This document shows, piece after piece, positions 45,332-54,225 of a DNA stretch of 64,000 nt; the stretch's first letter is position 1; each line of letters starts with the position of its first letter. The translations under genes and the position numbers were made by a program. The notes below the pieces were generated by a model that ran no database searches, was not told where the DNA came from, and saw nothing but the letters and a program-made list of their open reading frames with translations. The stretch is from assembly GCA_013298625.1 (NCBI GenBank), contig JAAFIF010000008.1, forward strand, positions 1-64,000, written 5' to 3'. The stretch comes from Myxococcales bacterium (GTDB taxonomy: Bacteria > Myxococcota_A > Polyangia > Polyangiales > Ga0077539).

Positions 45332-46630
45332 ATGCCCACCTCCACGACATGGCTCGCGTCGACGCGTCGCAGGCTGACGCTGGCGCACATCACGCTCGGC
45401 TGGTTCGCGTTGTCTGTGATCGCTCCGATCGCGTCGAGTTCGCTCGCCCAGAACGAGCGACCGGGCGCTGCTCTCGTGTTTTGGTGCGCCCTGAGCGTCG
45501 TGGCGGTGATCGCTGGCCCGACGCTGAGCGCGTCGGCGCTGGCCACCGATCGACACTCGGGCTTCATCGCGTTCGAGCAGCAACGCACCGCGCGATCCGC
45601 GCTGCGCCTCGCCGCACACTACTCGCTCGCTCCGCAGCGCTTCTTGGTGACCGCGCCGCTCGCCACCGCGCCGATGATGTTCTGGACGCAGCGCGCGGAC
45701 AGCCACTCGAACGCAGCGCTCTACGTGGCGTTGACCGTGGGCGCGCAGGTGGTCGCGACGGTGGTCGCGCTCGCCATCGCAGCGAGCGTTCGACACTCGA
45801 CCTCCCCAGGATCGAGCGCTGGCCTCTCGATGCTCGCGATCCTCGGCGCGTTGGGCACATCGACGGCCGCGGTGGCCAAAGCGACCACTCCCTACGGCGG
45901 AGCGTCGCCGGTCTACCTCCTCACGTGCGCCGCCCTCACGCTCGCCATCGCCGCAGGAACGTTGCGCAAATTGCGGGACGAAGAGTCGCCGTTCTTCTCT
46001 CCTGCGCTCGCGATCGGCGCGCAGCTCATCGTCGCGCTCTCGCTCGCGACGACGCTCTCGGGGTGGTCGACCGTGCGCGATCCGCAGCAAATCGCGGCGA
46101 GGATCAGCATATTTGCGGCGCTGGTGCTGGCAGCGCTCGCGCGCAGCAGCGAGAGTGACGGCGCTCAGGACGTTGTTCGTTGGCGGCTCGACGACGCGCG
46201 CCGGCCGTTCGACGCGCGCGACCCGCGACGCACCATCGCGATGAGCGCGGTCTTGGGTGTCTCGTGCGCGCTGCCCACGCTGTTCGACTCCGCGCGGCTG
46301 TCCCGCACGACGCTCGCGACGTTGATCTTCGGCGCTGCGATTCTCCTGATCACCGCATCGATCGCCGTTGTGCAGCGCACGCGCGGGGCGGCCATGCGCT
46401 GGCTGTCGTTCGCGAGCGTGCCGCTCTTGCTGTGGACCGCGTGCGCTGCGGTTTCGGAGCCCGATTCGCTGGCAGCCCGAACGTGCCCGTCGCTGCTCGC
46501 GAGCGGAGATCCGTTGTCGGTCGAGACGCTCGCGCTCCGCAGCGGTGTCGCAGCGCTGGTGGTGATCGCAGCGATCGCGTGGGCGCAGCGATCCTTCGCG
46601 CGCTCCGTCGATGAGCTGCAGGTCGCGTAG
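45332..46630 (+). CDS. ABC-2 type permease (multi-span membrane protein)
   Basis: 432 residues from ATG 45332, two bases after the ATPase stop. About ten hydrophobic helices cover the protein (first LGWFALSVIAPIASS, last VAALVVIAAIAWA), with few conserved charges, and no ATPase motif. Some helices resemble ABC-2 permeases, but the match is weak. It is almost certainly the membrane partner of the preceding ATPase. No periplasmic binding protein or membrane fusion protein is next to it, so export of a small molecule, ion or lipid is likely. Confidence 0.7.
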   Translation: MPTSTTWLASTRRRLTLAHITLGWFALSVIAPIASSSLAQNERPGAALVFWCALSVVAVIAGPTLSASALATDRHSGFIAFEQQRTARSALRLAAHYSLAPQRFLVTAPLATAPMMFWTQRADSHSNAALYVALTVGAQVVATVVALAIAASVRHSTSPGSSAGLSMLAILGALGTSTAAVAKATTPYGGASPVYLLTCAALTLAIAAGTLRKLRDEESPFFSPALAIGAQLIVALSLATTLSGWSTVRDPQQIAARISIFAALVLAALARSSESDGAQDVVRWRLDDARRPFDARDPRRTIAMSAVLGVSCALPTLFDSARLSRTTLATLIFGAAILLITASIAVVQRTRGAAMRWLSFASVPLLLWTACAAVSEPDSLAARTCPSLLASGDPLSVETLALRSGVAALVVIAAIAWAQRSFARSVDELQVA

Positions 46631-46699
46631 TCGCCGCGCCAATCTTTCCGTTGACGGTGAGGGAGGGCGCGCGCGACAGGCTCACGCAGGAGCGTGACC

Positions 46700-47251
46700 A
46701 TGAGCAGCGCGATGCGGGGGCGACAAGCACAGAGCAACCTCGCGACCCTGCGGAGGCTGCACCCCGACGTCGCCGATCGGCTGCGCGCGCAGCACCCAGA
46801 GGTCGTCGCCGCGATCGACGGATCGAGCGCGCTCGACTGGCTGGATTTCTCTGTCGCAGCGACGTTCTTCGACGCGACGTACGAGGCGCTCGGGCACCGC
46901 GCATTTCGTCGATACTGCGTGCAATCGATGAGCGAGGCGCTGCAGGGACCGATGCTGCGCGCGCTGTGGGACAGCAGCGTTCGGCTGTTCGGAACGCGCC
47001 CCGACGCCATCCTCCGCTGGTCGCCGAAGGTGTGGTCCATGGTCTACCGCGACGTGGGCGAGCTCGAATGGGACAGCGCCACGCAGGAGGTTCGGCTGCG
47101 CGACGTGAGCCCCTCTGCCTGGCGCGCGCGCGGCTTCATCGAGAGCGTCGCTGGCGCCATCGACACGGTCTTCGAGCTGTGTGGAACGCCCCTCACCTCG
47201 CGCGTCGACACCTCCACGCACGGCCTGCTCGTCGTGCGCACGCGCGACTGA
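46700..47251 (+). CDS. Hypothetical protein, possibly DUF2378/TIGR02265-like
   Basis: 183 residues from ATG 46700, with AGGAG eight bases upstream (a GTG at 46694 is also in frame). The text LDFSVAATFFDATYEALGHRAFRRY and DVSPSAWRARGFIESVAGAIDTVFELCG recalls the Myxococcales-specific TIGR02265 family of unknown function, but this is only a resemblance. The protein is soluble and mixed alpha/beta. It stands between the ABC pair and ffh, both on the same strand. Confidence 0.55.
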   Translation: MSSAMRGRQAQSNLATLRRLHPDVADRLRAQHPEVVAAIDGSSALDWLDFSVAATFFDATYEALGHRAFRRYCVQSMSEALQGPMLRALWDSSVRLFGTRPDAILRWSPKVWSMVYRDVGELEWDSATQEVRLRDVSPSAWRARGFIESVAGAIDTVFELCGTPLTSRVDTSTHGLLVVRTRD

Positions 47252-47338
47252 CGGGACTGTTGGACAGACAACGTCCAGCCCACAGAAGCCTGTCGTGGGG
47301 ACCAGCCGAAGGGACAATCGCCCGCCGGGCGGTCGCGA

Positions 47339-47360
47339 ACGGTGCGCCATCTCGCACCGT
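47339..47360. promoter_or_regulatory. Inverted repeat upstream of ffh
   Basis: ACGGTGCG (47339-47346) and CGCACCGT (47353-47360) are a perfect 8+8 repeat around CCATCT. A second short repeat GGCCCCCATAGGGCC lies at 47369-47384. Both would fold into hairpins in the ffh leader. They could be an end signal for the upstream gene or part of ffh control. Confidence 0.4.
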
Positions 47361-47412
47361 CCCTTGAAGGCCCCCATAGGGCCGTGCTACCTCGCAACGC
47401 GGAAATTTCCAG

Positions 47413-49131
47413 ATGTTCGACGCGCTTGCTAAGGGGTTCCGTGCCGCCCGGGAGAAGCTCACCGGGGTCGCAGAACTGTCGGAAGACAATATTCAGGGAG
47501 CCCTCCAGGACGTGCGCCGCTCGCTCCTGGAGGCAGACGTCGAGCTCGGCGTCGCCAAGAGATTTCTCGCGCGCGTGAAAGAGCAGGCCCTCGGTCAAAC
47601 CGTGGCCCTGCGCGCGCAACACGACGGCAAGAAGGTCTCGGTCACCGCCGCAGATCACTTCATCAAGATCTGCTCCGACGAGATGGTCCGGCTCATGTCC
47701 GACGAGGGCGGGCAGGACATCATCGAAGCCCCCAAGGGCCAGCCCACCGTCATCATGATGGTCGGCCTGCAGGGACAGGGTAAGACCACCACGAGCGCCA
47801 AGCTCGCGCGGATGTACTCCCGCCAGGGCAAGAAAGTGCTCTTGGTGGCCGCGGACCTCCAGCGCCCCGCCGCGGTCGAGCAGCTCGAAGTGCTCGGCAA
47901 AAAAGTGGATGTTCCGGTGCTCAAGCCCGCGCGCATGGACCTCTCGCCGGTCGAGGTCTGCAAGCAGGGCCTCGCCGTCGCGAAGGTGCAGAAGCGCGAC
48001 GTCGTGATCTTCGACACCGCCGGCCGCCTCGCCGTCGACGAGAAGCTCATGCAAGAGCTCGCGGACATCAAGCGCGACTGCGCGCCTCAGAACATCCTGC
48101 TGGTGTCCAACGCCGCCGCCGGTCAGAACACGCTCGCGACGGCGACGGCGTTTCACGAGCGCCTGGGGCTGACGGGCGCGGTGATGACCATGCTCGACGG
48201 CGACGCGCGCGGCGGCGGCGCGCTCTCGATCCGCGAAGTGACGGGCGTGCCCATCAAGTTCGTCGGAACGGGCGAGCACATGGACCGCCTCGAGCCGTTT
48301 CGCGCGGACGGCATGGCCTCGCGCATCCTCGGCTTCGGCGACGTGATCGGCCTCTACAACGACTTCAAGAACGTCGTTGATGAGAAAGAAGCCGCGAACA
48401 ACGCGATGCGCATGCTTCGCGACCAGTTCACGTTCGACGACTTTCTGCAGCAGATCGGGACCATTCGAAAGATGGGCCCCCTGAAGGACCTGCTCGAGAA
48501 GATCCCGTTCGCGAGCGAAGCGATGTCGCAGGGCATGAACGTGGACGAGCGCGAGTTCGACCGCATCGAAGCCATGGTCAAATCGATGACCAAGGCCGAG
48601 CGCGCCGACAGCTCGCTCTTCAAGCAGCCCGGTCGCATCGAGCGCGTCGCGAAGGGCTCTGCTACGACGCCCGAGCAAGTGAAGGAGCTCGTCGAGAAGT
48701 TCGACTTCATGAAGGGCTTCATGGGCAACATCGGCAAGCAGGTGGGGCTGTTGTCCAAGCTCCCCGGCGCCAAGCAGCTCGCGATGGCGCGGCAGCTCAA
48801 GAAGATGCTCGGCGCAGAGGGCGGCGACGCGGCGCTGCAGAACCTCGCGAAAGAGATGGTCGAAGCGGGCGTCGCGGGCGGCGGCAAGGGCGGGATGCCG
48901 GGCTTTCCTGGGATGCCTGGGATGGGCGGAATGCCTGGGCTGCCCGGCATGGGCGGGATGCCCGGGATGGGCGGCGGGATGCCCGACGCAGAAGCGCTCG
49001 CGGCGATGTTGGGCGGCGGAGCGGGCGGCGACAGCGCCACCGGGCCGCGCAAGAAGCCCGACGACAAGGACAAGAAGAAGCAGGCGCGCAAAGCCGAGCG
49101 CGACGCGCGCAAGAAGGCTCGACGCAAGTGA
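47413..49131 (+). CDS. ffh: Signal recognition particle protein Ffh
   Basis: 572 residues, a little long for the family because of a Gly/Met/Pro-rich tail. N domain, then the G domain with GLQGQGKTTT (about 115-124), DLQRPAAVEQL, DTAGRLAVDEKL and TKMDG-like MTMLDGDARGG. The M domain is rich in Met near the end, followed by repeats MPGMGGMPGLPGMGG. It binds signal sequences and 4.5S RNA and targets ribosomes to the inner membrane through FtsY. Its RNA partner gene is not seen in this window. Confidence 0.97.
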   Translation: MFDALAKGFRAAREKLTGVAELSEDNIQGALQDVRRSLLEADVELGVAKRFLARVKEQALGQTVALRAQHDGKKVSVTAADHFIKICSDEMVRLMSDEGGQDIIEAPKGQPTVIMMVGLQGQGKTTTSAKLARMYSRQGKKVLLVAADLQRPAAVEQLEVLGKKVDVPVLKPARMDLSPVEVCKQGLAVAKVQKRDVVIFDTAGRLAVDEKLMQELADIKRDCAPQNILLVSNAAAGQNTLATATAFHERLGLTGAVMTMLDGDARGGGALSIREVTGVPIKFVGTGEHMDRLEPFRADGMASRILGFGDVIGLYNDFKNVVDEKEAANNAMRMLRDQFTFDDFLQQIGTIRKMGPLKDLLEKIPFASEAMSQGMNVDEREFDRIEAMVKSMTKAERADSSLFKQPGRIERVAKGSATTPEQVKELVEKFDFMKGFMGNIGKQVGLLSKLPGAKQLAMARQLKKMLGAEGGDAALQNLAKEMVEAGVAGGGKGGMPGFPGMPGMGGMPGLPGMGGMPGMGGGMPDAEALAAMLGGGAGGDSATGPRKKPDDKDKKKQARKAERDARKKARRK

Positions 49132-49256
49132 GCGCAGCCCGTTGGATCTCTCGGAGCTCCAGCGGATGAACGACAGAATCAACGTGGACTTTGCCGCGAC
49201 GAAGCGGGTCGCGGCCCCCATTAAGTAAACGAAGAACGACCGGAGAAATGACTGCG

Positions 49257-50801
49257 ATGAAGAACCTGGCTCGCTGGATGGTGTGCGGAGTGTTGCTGAC
49301 GTCGGCGTGCGTGGAGCAGCCGCGTCGCTCGGGCGGAGCAAACGCCGGTCCCTCGTCGCGCGAGGTCGAGGCGGTCCGCTCGCGCGTCGCGTCGAACACG
49401 GCTCCGACCCCCGCGCACCGGCTGAACGTGGACTTCGGCGGCAAGGTGACGCTGCTCGGATACGACATCACGCCGGACTCGACGACGATGCGGCCGGGCG
49501 CGCGCTTCACGGTCAAGTGGTACTGGAAGTGCGACAACACCGTGGGCGACGGGTGGAAGCTCTTCACGCACTTCACCGACGCGACGACGTCGCGCGAGAA
49601 CCACGACGGCGACGGCAGCGAAGTGCGCCGCTTGTACCAGCCCGAGCGTTGGCGCCGCGGCGAGTACATCACCGACGTGCAAGAGTTCACGGTCGCCGAG
49701 GGGTGGAACGCGCCGATCCTCCGCGTGTACACGGGCTTGTGGAAGGGCGACGAGCGCATGCCGGTGCGCTCGACTGGTCACCAGATGAGCGAGGGCCGCG
49801 CGCTCGCGATCGAGCTGCAGACTGGCGTGACGGCGCCTGCAGCGGCCGCCGCGCCTGCCGCGGCTCCGGCCCAGCAGCAGCCCGCGAATTTATCGGCGCC
49901 GCGCGCGGGGGTACCGCCCAACATAGATGGCCGGTTGAACGACGCAGTGTGGGCTACCGCGGCCACCACGGGCGCGCTGGTCAACACGATGACTGGGCAG
50001 CCTGCGGGCGCGGACGACGCGCGCGCGTCGGTGCGCGTGCTGTGGGACGACCAGTTTCTCTATCTCGGCTGGGAAGTGCAGGACGACAACCTGGTCGAGA
50101 CTGGCACGACGCGGGACGCGCACTACTGGGAGAGCGACACGGTCGAAGCGTTGATCGACCCCAACGGTGACGGCCGGGACTACTACGAGATCCAGGTTTC
50201 GCCGGGCGGGCACACGTTCGACTCGCAGCAGCCGGCTCCCCCTTCGGGCGGCAATTTCGGCCGCATGGAGTGGAACCCGAACATGCGCGTCTCGGTCACG
50301 CGCGCCGGAACGCTGGGCAACCCCGCGGACGACGACACCGGGTACACCGTCGAGATGGCGATCCCGTGGTCGGACATCAACGCGGGCGCAGCGCACACGC
50401 CGCCGACGCCAGGGGACACCTGGCGCGTGAACTTCTTCGTCATGGACAAGACGAAGCAAGGCGGACAGCGCGCCGCTGCGTGGAGCGCTCCGCTCGCCGG
50501 GAGCTTTCACACGATCCCGCGCTTCGGCCGCATCACGTTCAACGTGACGCAGACGCCGCAGCCGACGATCCAGCCCATCCTCGCGCCCGCAGTGCTGCCC
50601 CTGGTGGGCGCGCAGCCGGCGCAGCCGACGGAGCAGCCCGCGCAGCCCGCGCAGCCCGCGCAGCCCGCGGCGAACAACGTGATCGCCCCAGTGGGGCCGC
50701 CTGGCTCGCTGCCGCGCGATCCGTCGCAGATCACGCCAGCGATGCTCCGTCAGCTGCGCGCTGGCGCGCTCAACAACATGCGCGCTCGTCCGGCGAACTG
50801 A
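49257..50801 (+). CDS. Secreted lipoprotein with CBM9-like domain
   Basis: 514 residues from ATG 49257 (another ATG at 49248 is in frame). The lipobox is VLLTSAC. Residues about 50-185 form a beta-rich domain; residues about 210-435 match the CBM9/DOMON-type fold (NIDGRLNDAVW, FLYLGWEVQDDNLVE, YYEIQVSPGG, VEMAIPWSDI, WRVNFFVMDKTKQGGQRAAAW). The C-terminus is Pro/Ala/Gln-rich, with a 9-bp tandem repeat (QPA x4 at 50634-50669). It resembles the protein at 31636 in domain type but is not closely similar in text. Confidence 0.75.
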   Translation: MKNLARWMVCGVLLTSACVEQPRRSGGANAGPSSREVEAVRSRVASNTAPTPAHRLNVDFGGKVTLLGYDITPDSTTMRPGARFTVKWYWKCDNTVGDGWKLFTHFTDATTSRENHDGDGSEVRRLYQPERWRRGEYITDVQEFTVAEGWNAPILRVYTGLWKGDERMPVRSTGHQMSEGRALAIELQTGVTAPAAAAAPAAAPAQQQPANLSAPRAGVPPNIDGRLNDAVWATAATTGALVNTMTGQPAGADDARASVRVLWDDQFLYLGWEVQDDNLVETGTTRDAHYWESDTVEALIDPNGDGRDYYEIQVSPGGHTFDSQQPAPPSGGNFGRMEWNPNMRVSVTRAGTLGNPADDDTGYTVEMAIPWSDINAGAAHTPPTPGDTWRVNFFVMDKTKQGGQRAAAWSAPLAGSFHTIPRFGRITFNVTQTPQPTIQPILAPAVLPLVGAQPAQPTEQPAQPAQPAQPAANNVIAPVGPPGSLPRDPSQITPAMLRQLRAGALNNMRARPAN

Positions 50802-50865
50802 AGCGCGCGCTGCGGGGGGATCGAGCGGGGTCGTGACGAGCGCAGCTTGAGGTGCGCGTCGCGGC

Positions 50866-51030
50866 TCACTCCTCGTCTTCGTCCTCGTCCCACTTGTCTT
50901 CGCCCTCGGAGAACGAGAGCTCTTCGCAGTAGCCGTTGTCGATGTCGAGCTCGTCGAGCGAGAAGCCGATGCGGGTGTTGGGGCGGATCTCTTCGCGGGA
51001 GAACTCCTCGAACGATCGGTACGTCTTCAT
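50866..51030 (-). CDS. Small acidic protein (54 residues)
   Basis: Read on the minus strand from ATG 51030, with AAGGAG eight bases upstream, the frame encodes 54 residues (MKTYRSFEEFSREEIRPN..., ending in a run of Glu and Asp, GEDKWDEDEDEE). Composition is strongly acidic, with one Cys. Good codon use, an ideal ribosome binding site and a well-formed protein-like N-terminus support a real gene. I do not recognise the family. It lies 64 bases past the CBM9-like lipoprotein stop and divergent from parA. Confidence 0.7.
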   Translation of the reverse strand: MKTYRSFEEFSREEIRPNTRIGFSLDELDIDNGYCEELSFSEGEDKWDEDEDEE

Positions 51031-51482
51031 CGCGTGCGCTCCTTGAGTGACATCGAGAACGGTGAGTGCTGTCGCGGCGCGAGCGGCGGGCTCTCGCTCG
51101 AAGACACGCGCGCTCGAGCGCCGGGCGGAGCGCTCTGTGAAGAGCCGCCAGGCGTGCGCGGCTGTGCTTCAGCCGCGAGCGCGATGCCTCCGAGCGGGAC
51201 GTTCTCTGACCACGCAGCCGAGACGCGTTTGCCGCATCAGGACCGGGTGATTCTTCGAACCGCCCACTCACACCTACATCTGCACCGAACCTATCCGAAC
51301 CACGGTGGGCCGCAACAAACGCGTGTGGATTTGCTGCGCGCGCGACGCGTTACGTGAACTCGACAGAATCCAACGCAGCGCCGATGTCGTCGCGCGCGCA
51401 GCGCGACGCGCGAAGGCTTGTCGCGGCGAGAGGCGCGCGTTGCAGCGGTGGAGCGAACGATGTACAGACCCCCTTCGCTCGC
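51031..51482. other. Intergenic stretch upstream of parA
   Basis: About 450 bases without a gene I can support. It includes a stem-loop CGCGGCTG-TGCTT-CAGCCGCG at 51157-51177 and an imperfect palindrome TTACGTGAA at 51344-51352, which resembles the core of a parS site. The rest must hold the promoters of the small acidic gene and of parA. In-frame extensions of ParA into this region have no ribosome binding site and no homology to ParA, so they are not used. Confidence 0.5.
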
Positions 51483-52235
51483 ATGGGACGTGTCTTCGCA
51501 GTGGTGAATCAGAAGGGCGGCGTGGGTAAGACCACGACCAGCGTAAACGCAGCGGCCAGCGTTGCTGCTGCGGAGAAGCGCACGCTGCTCATCGACATGG
51601 ACCCGCAGGGCAACGCGTCCTCTGGCGTCGGCGTCGCGCCGCGCACAGTGACGCAGGGCACGTACGACGTGCTCATCGGCCGCGCGAACTTGATGGACGT
51701 GCTGCAGCCGACGGCGATTCCAACGCTGAAAGTCGCGCCCACGTCGCGCGATCTCGTCGCCGCAGAGTACGAGCTCATCGACCGCGACGACCGAGACTTG
51801 ATCCTGCGCGCGGCGCTCGAGCGCGTGCGCCGCAAGTTCGACTACATCTTCATCGACTGCCCGCCGTCGCTGGGATTGCTCACGCTCAACGCGCTGTGCG
51901 CGGCGGACGCGGTGTTGGTCCCGATGCAGTGCGAGTACTTCGCGCTCGAGGGCCTCGGGCAGCTCACGGACACGATCGCCCGCGTGAAGGCTGCGCGAAA
52001 CCCCAAGCTCAAGGTCGAGGGCGTGCTGCTCACGATGTACGACGGCCGCAACAACCTCTCGAAAGAGGTCGCGGACGAAGTGCGCAAGCACTTCAGGGTC
52101 TTCGAGGCGATCATCCCCCGCAACGTGCGACTCAGCGAGGCGCCCTCCTTCGGGCAGCCGGTCATCCTCTACGACGCTCGGTCGAGCGGCGCGCAGGGCT
52201 ACCTCGAGTTCGCCAAAGAACTGCTCGGCAACTGA
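51483..52235 (+). CDS. parA: Chromosome partitioning ATPase ParA/Soj
   Basis: 250 residues from ATG 51483. Deviant Walker A KGGVGKTT (11-18), DMDPQGNAS switch I region and IDCPPSLGLLTLNAL. It is a dynamic ATPase that works with ParB-parS complexes to move chromosome origins. The stop overlaps the parB start by one base (TGATG), the standard parAB arrangement. No gidA/gidB are next to it, which differs from many bacteria where parAB lies at gid-par. Confidence 0.95.
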   Translation: MGRVFAVVNQKGGVGKTTTSVNAAASVAAAEKRTLLIDMDPQGNASSGVGVAPRTVTQGTYDVLIGRANLMDVLQPTAIPTLKVAPTSRDLVAAEYELIDRDDRDLILRAALERVRRKFDYIFIDCPPSLGLLTLNALCAADAVLVPMQCEYFALEGLGQLTDTIARVKAARNPKLKVEGVLLTMYDGRNNLSKEVADEVRKHFRVFEAIIPRNVRLSEAPSFGQPVILYDARSSGAQGYLEFAKELLGN

Positions 52236-53176
52236 TGGGCAACGATAAAGGCAAGAAGGGGCCAGAGCCGCGGCGCGCGCTCGGCCGTGGGCTCGAGGCG
52301 CTGCTTCCGGCGGTCACCGCGAAGGCGGCAGAGAAGGTCGAGCAAGAGTTTCAGCGCGTCGCCGTGAGCAGGCTCGTCCCGAACCGCGAGCAGCCGCGAA
52401 AGCGCTTCGACGACACGGCGCTCGACGAGCTGGCCGAGAGCATCAAGGCGCAGGGGCTCATTCAGCCCATCGTGGTGCGGCGCTCGGGCGACGAGCTCGA
52501 GATCATCGCTGGCGAGCGGCGGTGGCGAGCGGCGCAGCGGGCGGGGCTCAAAGAGGTTCCGGTCGTCATCAAGGACGTCGCGGCGGAGACGGCGTTCGAG
52601 TGGGCGCTCGTCGAGAACATCCAGCGCATGGACCTCGACCCGATCGAGACCGCGCTCGCGTACAAGCGTTTGATCGACGAGCACGAGTACGACCACGGCG
52701 CCCTCGCCCAGCGCGTCGGAAAGTCCCGCGTCTCGATCACCAACAGCCTCCGCTTGCTCTCGCTGCCCGACGGCGTACGGCAGAAGGTGGCAGTCGGCGA
52801 GCTCAGCGAAGGCCACGCGAAAGTGCTCTTGGGCCTGTCCGACGACAGCGCGAAGCTCGTCTCGCTCGCCAACGAAGCAGCGGAGAAAAAGCTCAGCGTT
52901 CGCGACGTCGAGGCGCGCGTGCGCAAGCTCACGGGCAAGAGCGACGACGCGAAGGGCGCAGAGTCGAAGCCCGGCGCAGAGCCGAGCGCCAAGAGCCCCG
53001 ACGAGAAGCGCGAGAAGAGCCCCAACGTGAAGGAGCTCGAAGCGAAGCTCTCGGGCTCGCTCGGCATGCCCGTCGTCGTTCGCGAAGACCCCTCGAAGCA
53101 GAGCGGAACCGTCGAGATCGCCTACGACTCGCTCGATCAGCTCGACCGCTTCATCTACAAGATCCTCGGCCCGTGA
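52235..53176 (+). CDS. parB: Chromosome partitioning protein ParB
   Basis: 313 residues. The N-terminus RRALGRGLEALLP carries the ParA-stimulating peptide. The nuclease-like CTP-binding domain follows with LIQPIVVR and GERRWRAA (about 92-99), then the HTH domain (QRVGKSRVSITNSLRLL), a Glu/Lys/Pro-rich linker and the dimer domain TVEIAYDSLDQLDRFIYKIL. ParB loads at parS sites and spreads by CTP-dependent clamping. Coupled to parA by overlap. Confidence 0.95.
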   Translation: MGNDKGKKGPEPRRALGRGLEALLPAVTAKAAEKVEQEFQRVAVSRLVPNREQPRKRFDDTALDELAESIKAQGLIQPIVVRRSGDELEIIAGERRWRAAQRAGLKEVPVVIKDVAAETAFEWALVENIQRMDLDPIETALAYKRLIDEHEYDHGALAQRVGKSRVSITNSLRLLSLPDGVRQKVAVGELSEGHAKVLLGLSDDSAKLVSLANEAAEKKLSVRDVEARVRKLTGKSDDAKGAESKPGAEPSAKSPDEKREKSPNVKELEAKLSGSLGMPVVVREDPSKQSGTVEIAYDSLDQLDRFIYKILGP

Positions 53177-53207
53177 GAGAGCGTCGCTGAGCGCCTCGTG
53201 AGCGCGC

Positions 53208-54083
53208 TCAGAGCGGGAGCTCCGACGCTGGCAGCCCCGCCCTCGCCCAGGCCGCGCGAAGGGTGTTCTCGAGCAAGCACGCGATGGTCATCGGGCCGAC
53301 GCCGCCAGGGACGGGCGTGATCCAGCCAGCGCGTTCGCGGGCCTCGTTGAAGGCGACGTCTCCAGCGAGCTTTCCGTCGTCCTTGCGGTTGATGCCCACG
53401 TCGAGCACCACGGCGCCGGGCTTGATCCAATCGCCGCGCACCATCTCTGTTCGCCCCACGGCGGCCACGAGGATGTCCGCCGTGCGGCAGAGCTCCGGCA
53501 GGTCTTTGGTCTTCGAGTGCGCGATGGTCACCGTCGCGTTGCGCTGAAGGAGCAGCATGGCCGCGGGCTTTCCGACGATGTTGCTGCGGCCGAGCACGAC
53601 CGCGTGCTTGCCGCTGGCGTCCACCTTGGCGTGCTCGAGCAAGCGCATGCAGCCCCACGGCGTGCACGCCACCAGCCCGCCGCGCCCTTCGAAGAGCAGC
53701 CCGGCGTTCATGGGATGAAACCCGTCGACGTCTTTGCTCGGCGCGATCGCGTCGAGCACGCGCTCGGCGTTGATGTGCTTCGGCAGCGGGAGCTGCACCA
53801 AGATTCCATCCACGTCCTCGCGCGCGTCGAGCGCATGCACCAGCGCGAGCAACGCGTCCTCGCTCGTGTCCGCGGGCAGCTTGTGCACCTCGCCGCGCAT
53901 CCCTGCGGCCTCGGTGCTCTTGGCCTTGTTGCGCACGTACACGCTCGAGGCCGGGTCTTCGCCGACGAGGATCACGTCGAGGCCGGGCTTGCGTCCCGTG
54001 CGAGCAACGAAGGCCTCGACGCCCACGGCGACCTTCGCGCGCAGCGCTTCGCCGATGGCCTTTCCGTCCAGAATTTCTCCCAC
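53208..54083 (-). CDS. folD: Bifunctional methylenetetrahydrofolate dehydrogenase/cyclohydrolase
   Basis: 291 residues from GTG 54083, which is preceded by AGAGGT. Catalytic Lys in the YVRNKAKS motif, VQLPLPKH, the block [13 protein letters not shown], the nucleotide signature [15 protein letters not shown] and the C-terminal [11 protein letters not shown]. It interconverts methylene- and formyl-tetrahydrofolate for purine and formyl-Met-tRNA synthesis. It is convergent with parB; the stop is 32 bases away. A 12-base palindrome TCCCACGTGGGA sits across its start codon (54078-54089). Confidence 0.96.
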   Translation of the reverse strand: MGEILDGKAIGEALRAKVAVGVEAFVARTGRKPGLDVILVGEDPASSVYVRNKAKSTEAAGMRGEVHKLPADTSEDALLALVHALDAREDVDGILVQLPLPKHINAERVLDAIAPSKDVDGFHPMNAGLLFEGRGGLVACTPWGCMRLLEHAKVDASGKHAVVLGRSNIVGKPAAMLLLQRNATVTIAHSKTKDLPELCRTADILVAAVGRTEMVRGDWIKPGAVVLDVGINRKDDGKLAGDVAFNEARERAGWITPVPGGVGPMTIACLLENTLRAAWARAGLPASELPL

Positions 54084-54160
54084 GTGGGACCTCTTTCTCT
54101 CGTCGTGCGATGTAGTTGTTCGACCCGCGGATTCGCCGCGCTTTCTTAGCAAATCAACGC

Positions 54161-54191
54161 TCGACGCGGGCCCCTCATCGACCGGTACAAT
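54161..54191 (+). promoter_or_regulatory. Candidate promoter of the amidase gene
   Basis: The -10 candidate TACAAT at 54186-54191 matches five of six consensus bases. A weak -35 candidate TCGACG (54161-54166) is 19 bases upstream. The expected start lies about 28 bases before the ATG at 54226, and GAGG at 54216-54219 precedes it. Confidence 0.4.
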
Positions 54192-54225
54192 CATTGCGTT
54201 TCGTTCTCCTTCGATGAGGTTTGTC

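Noticed and set aside
47252..47412. 4.5S RNA (ffs) next to ffh
   Set aside because: No conserved SRP RNA hairpin with its GGAA tetraloop region could be found in this leader, only two short inverted repeats.
49142..49228. Short frame between ffh and the CBM9-like lipoprotein (text like MNDRINVDFAATKRVAAPIK)
   Set aside because: It looks protein-like at the end, but it has no ribosome binding site, is only 20 residues from its ATG, and I recognise no family. Possibly a remnant of a lost gene; not supported enough to annotate.
50866..51030. Small acidic protein as a RiPP precursor
   Set aside because: It has only one Cys, no repeated core motif, and no modifying enzyme or transporter beside it.
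51031..51482. Replication origin near parAB
   Set aside because: No cluster of DnaA boxes (TTATCCACA-like) was seen here or near parB, and gidA/gidB/dnaA are not adjacent.
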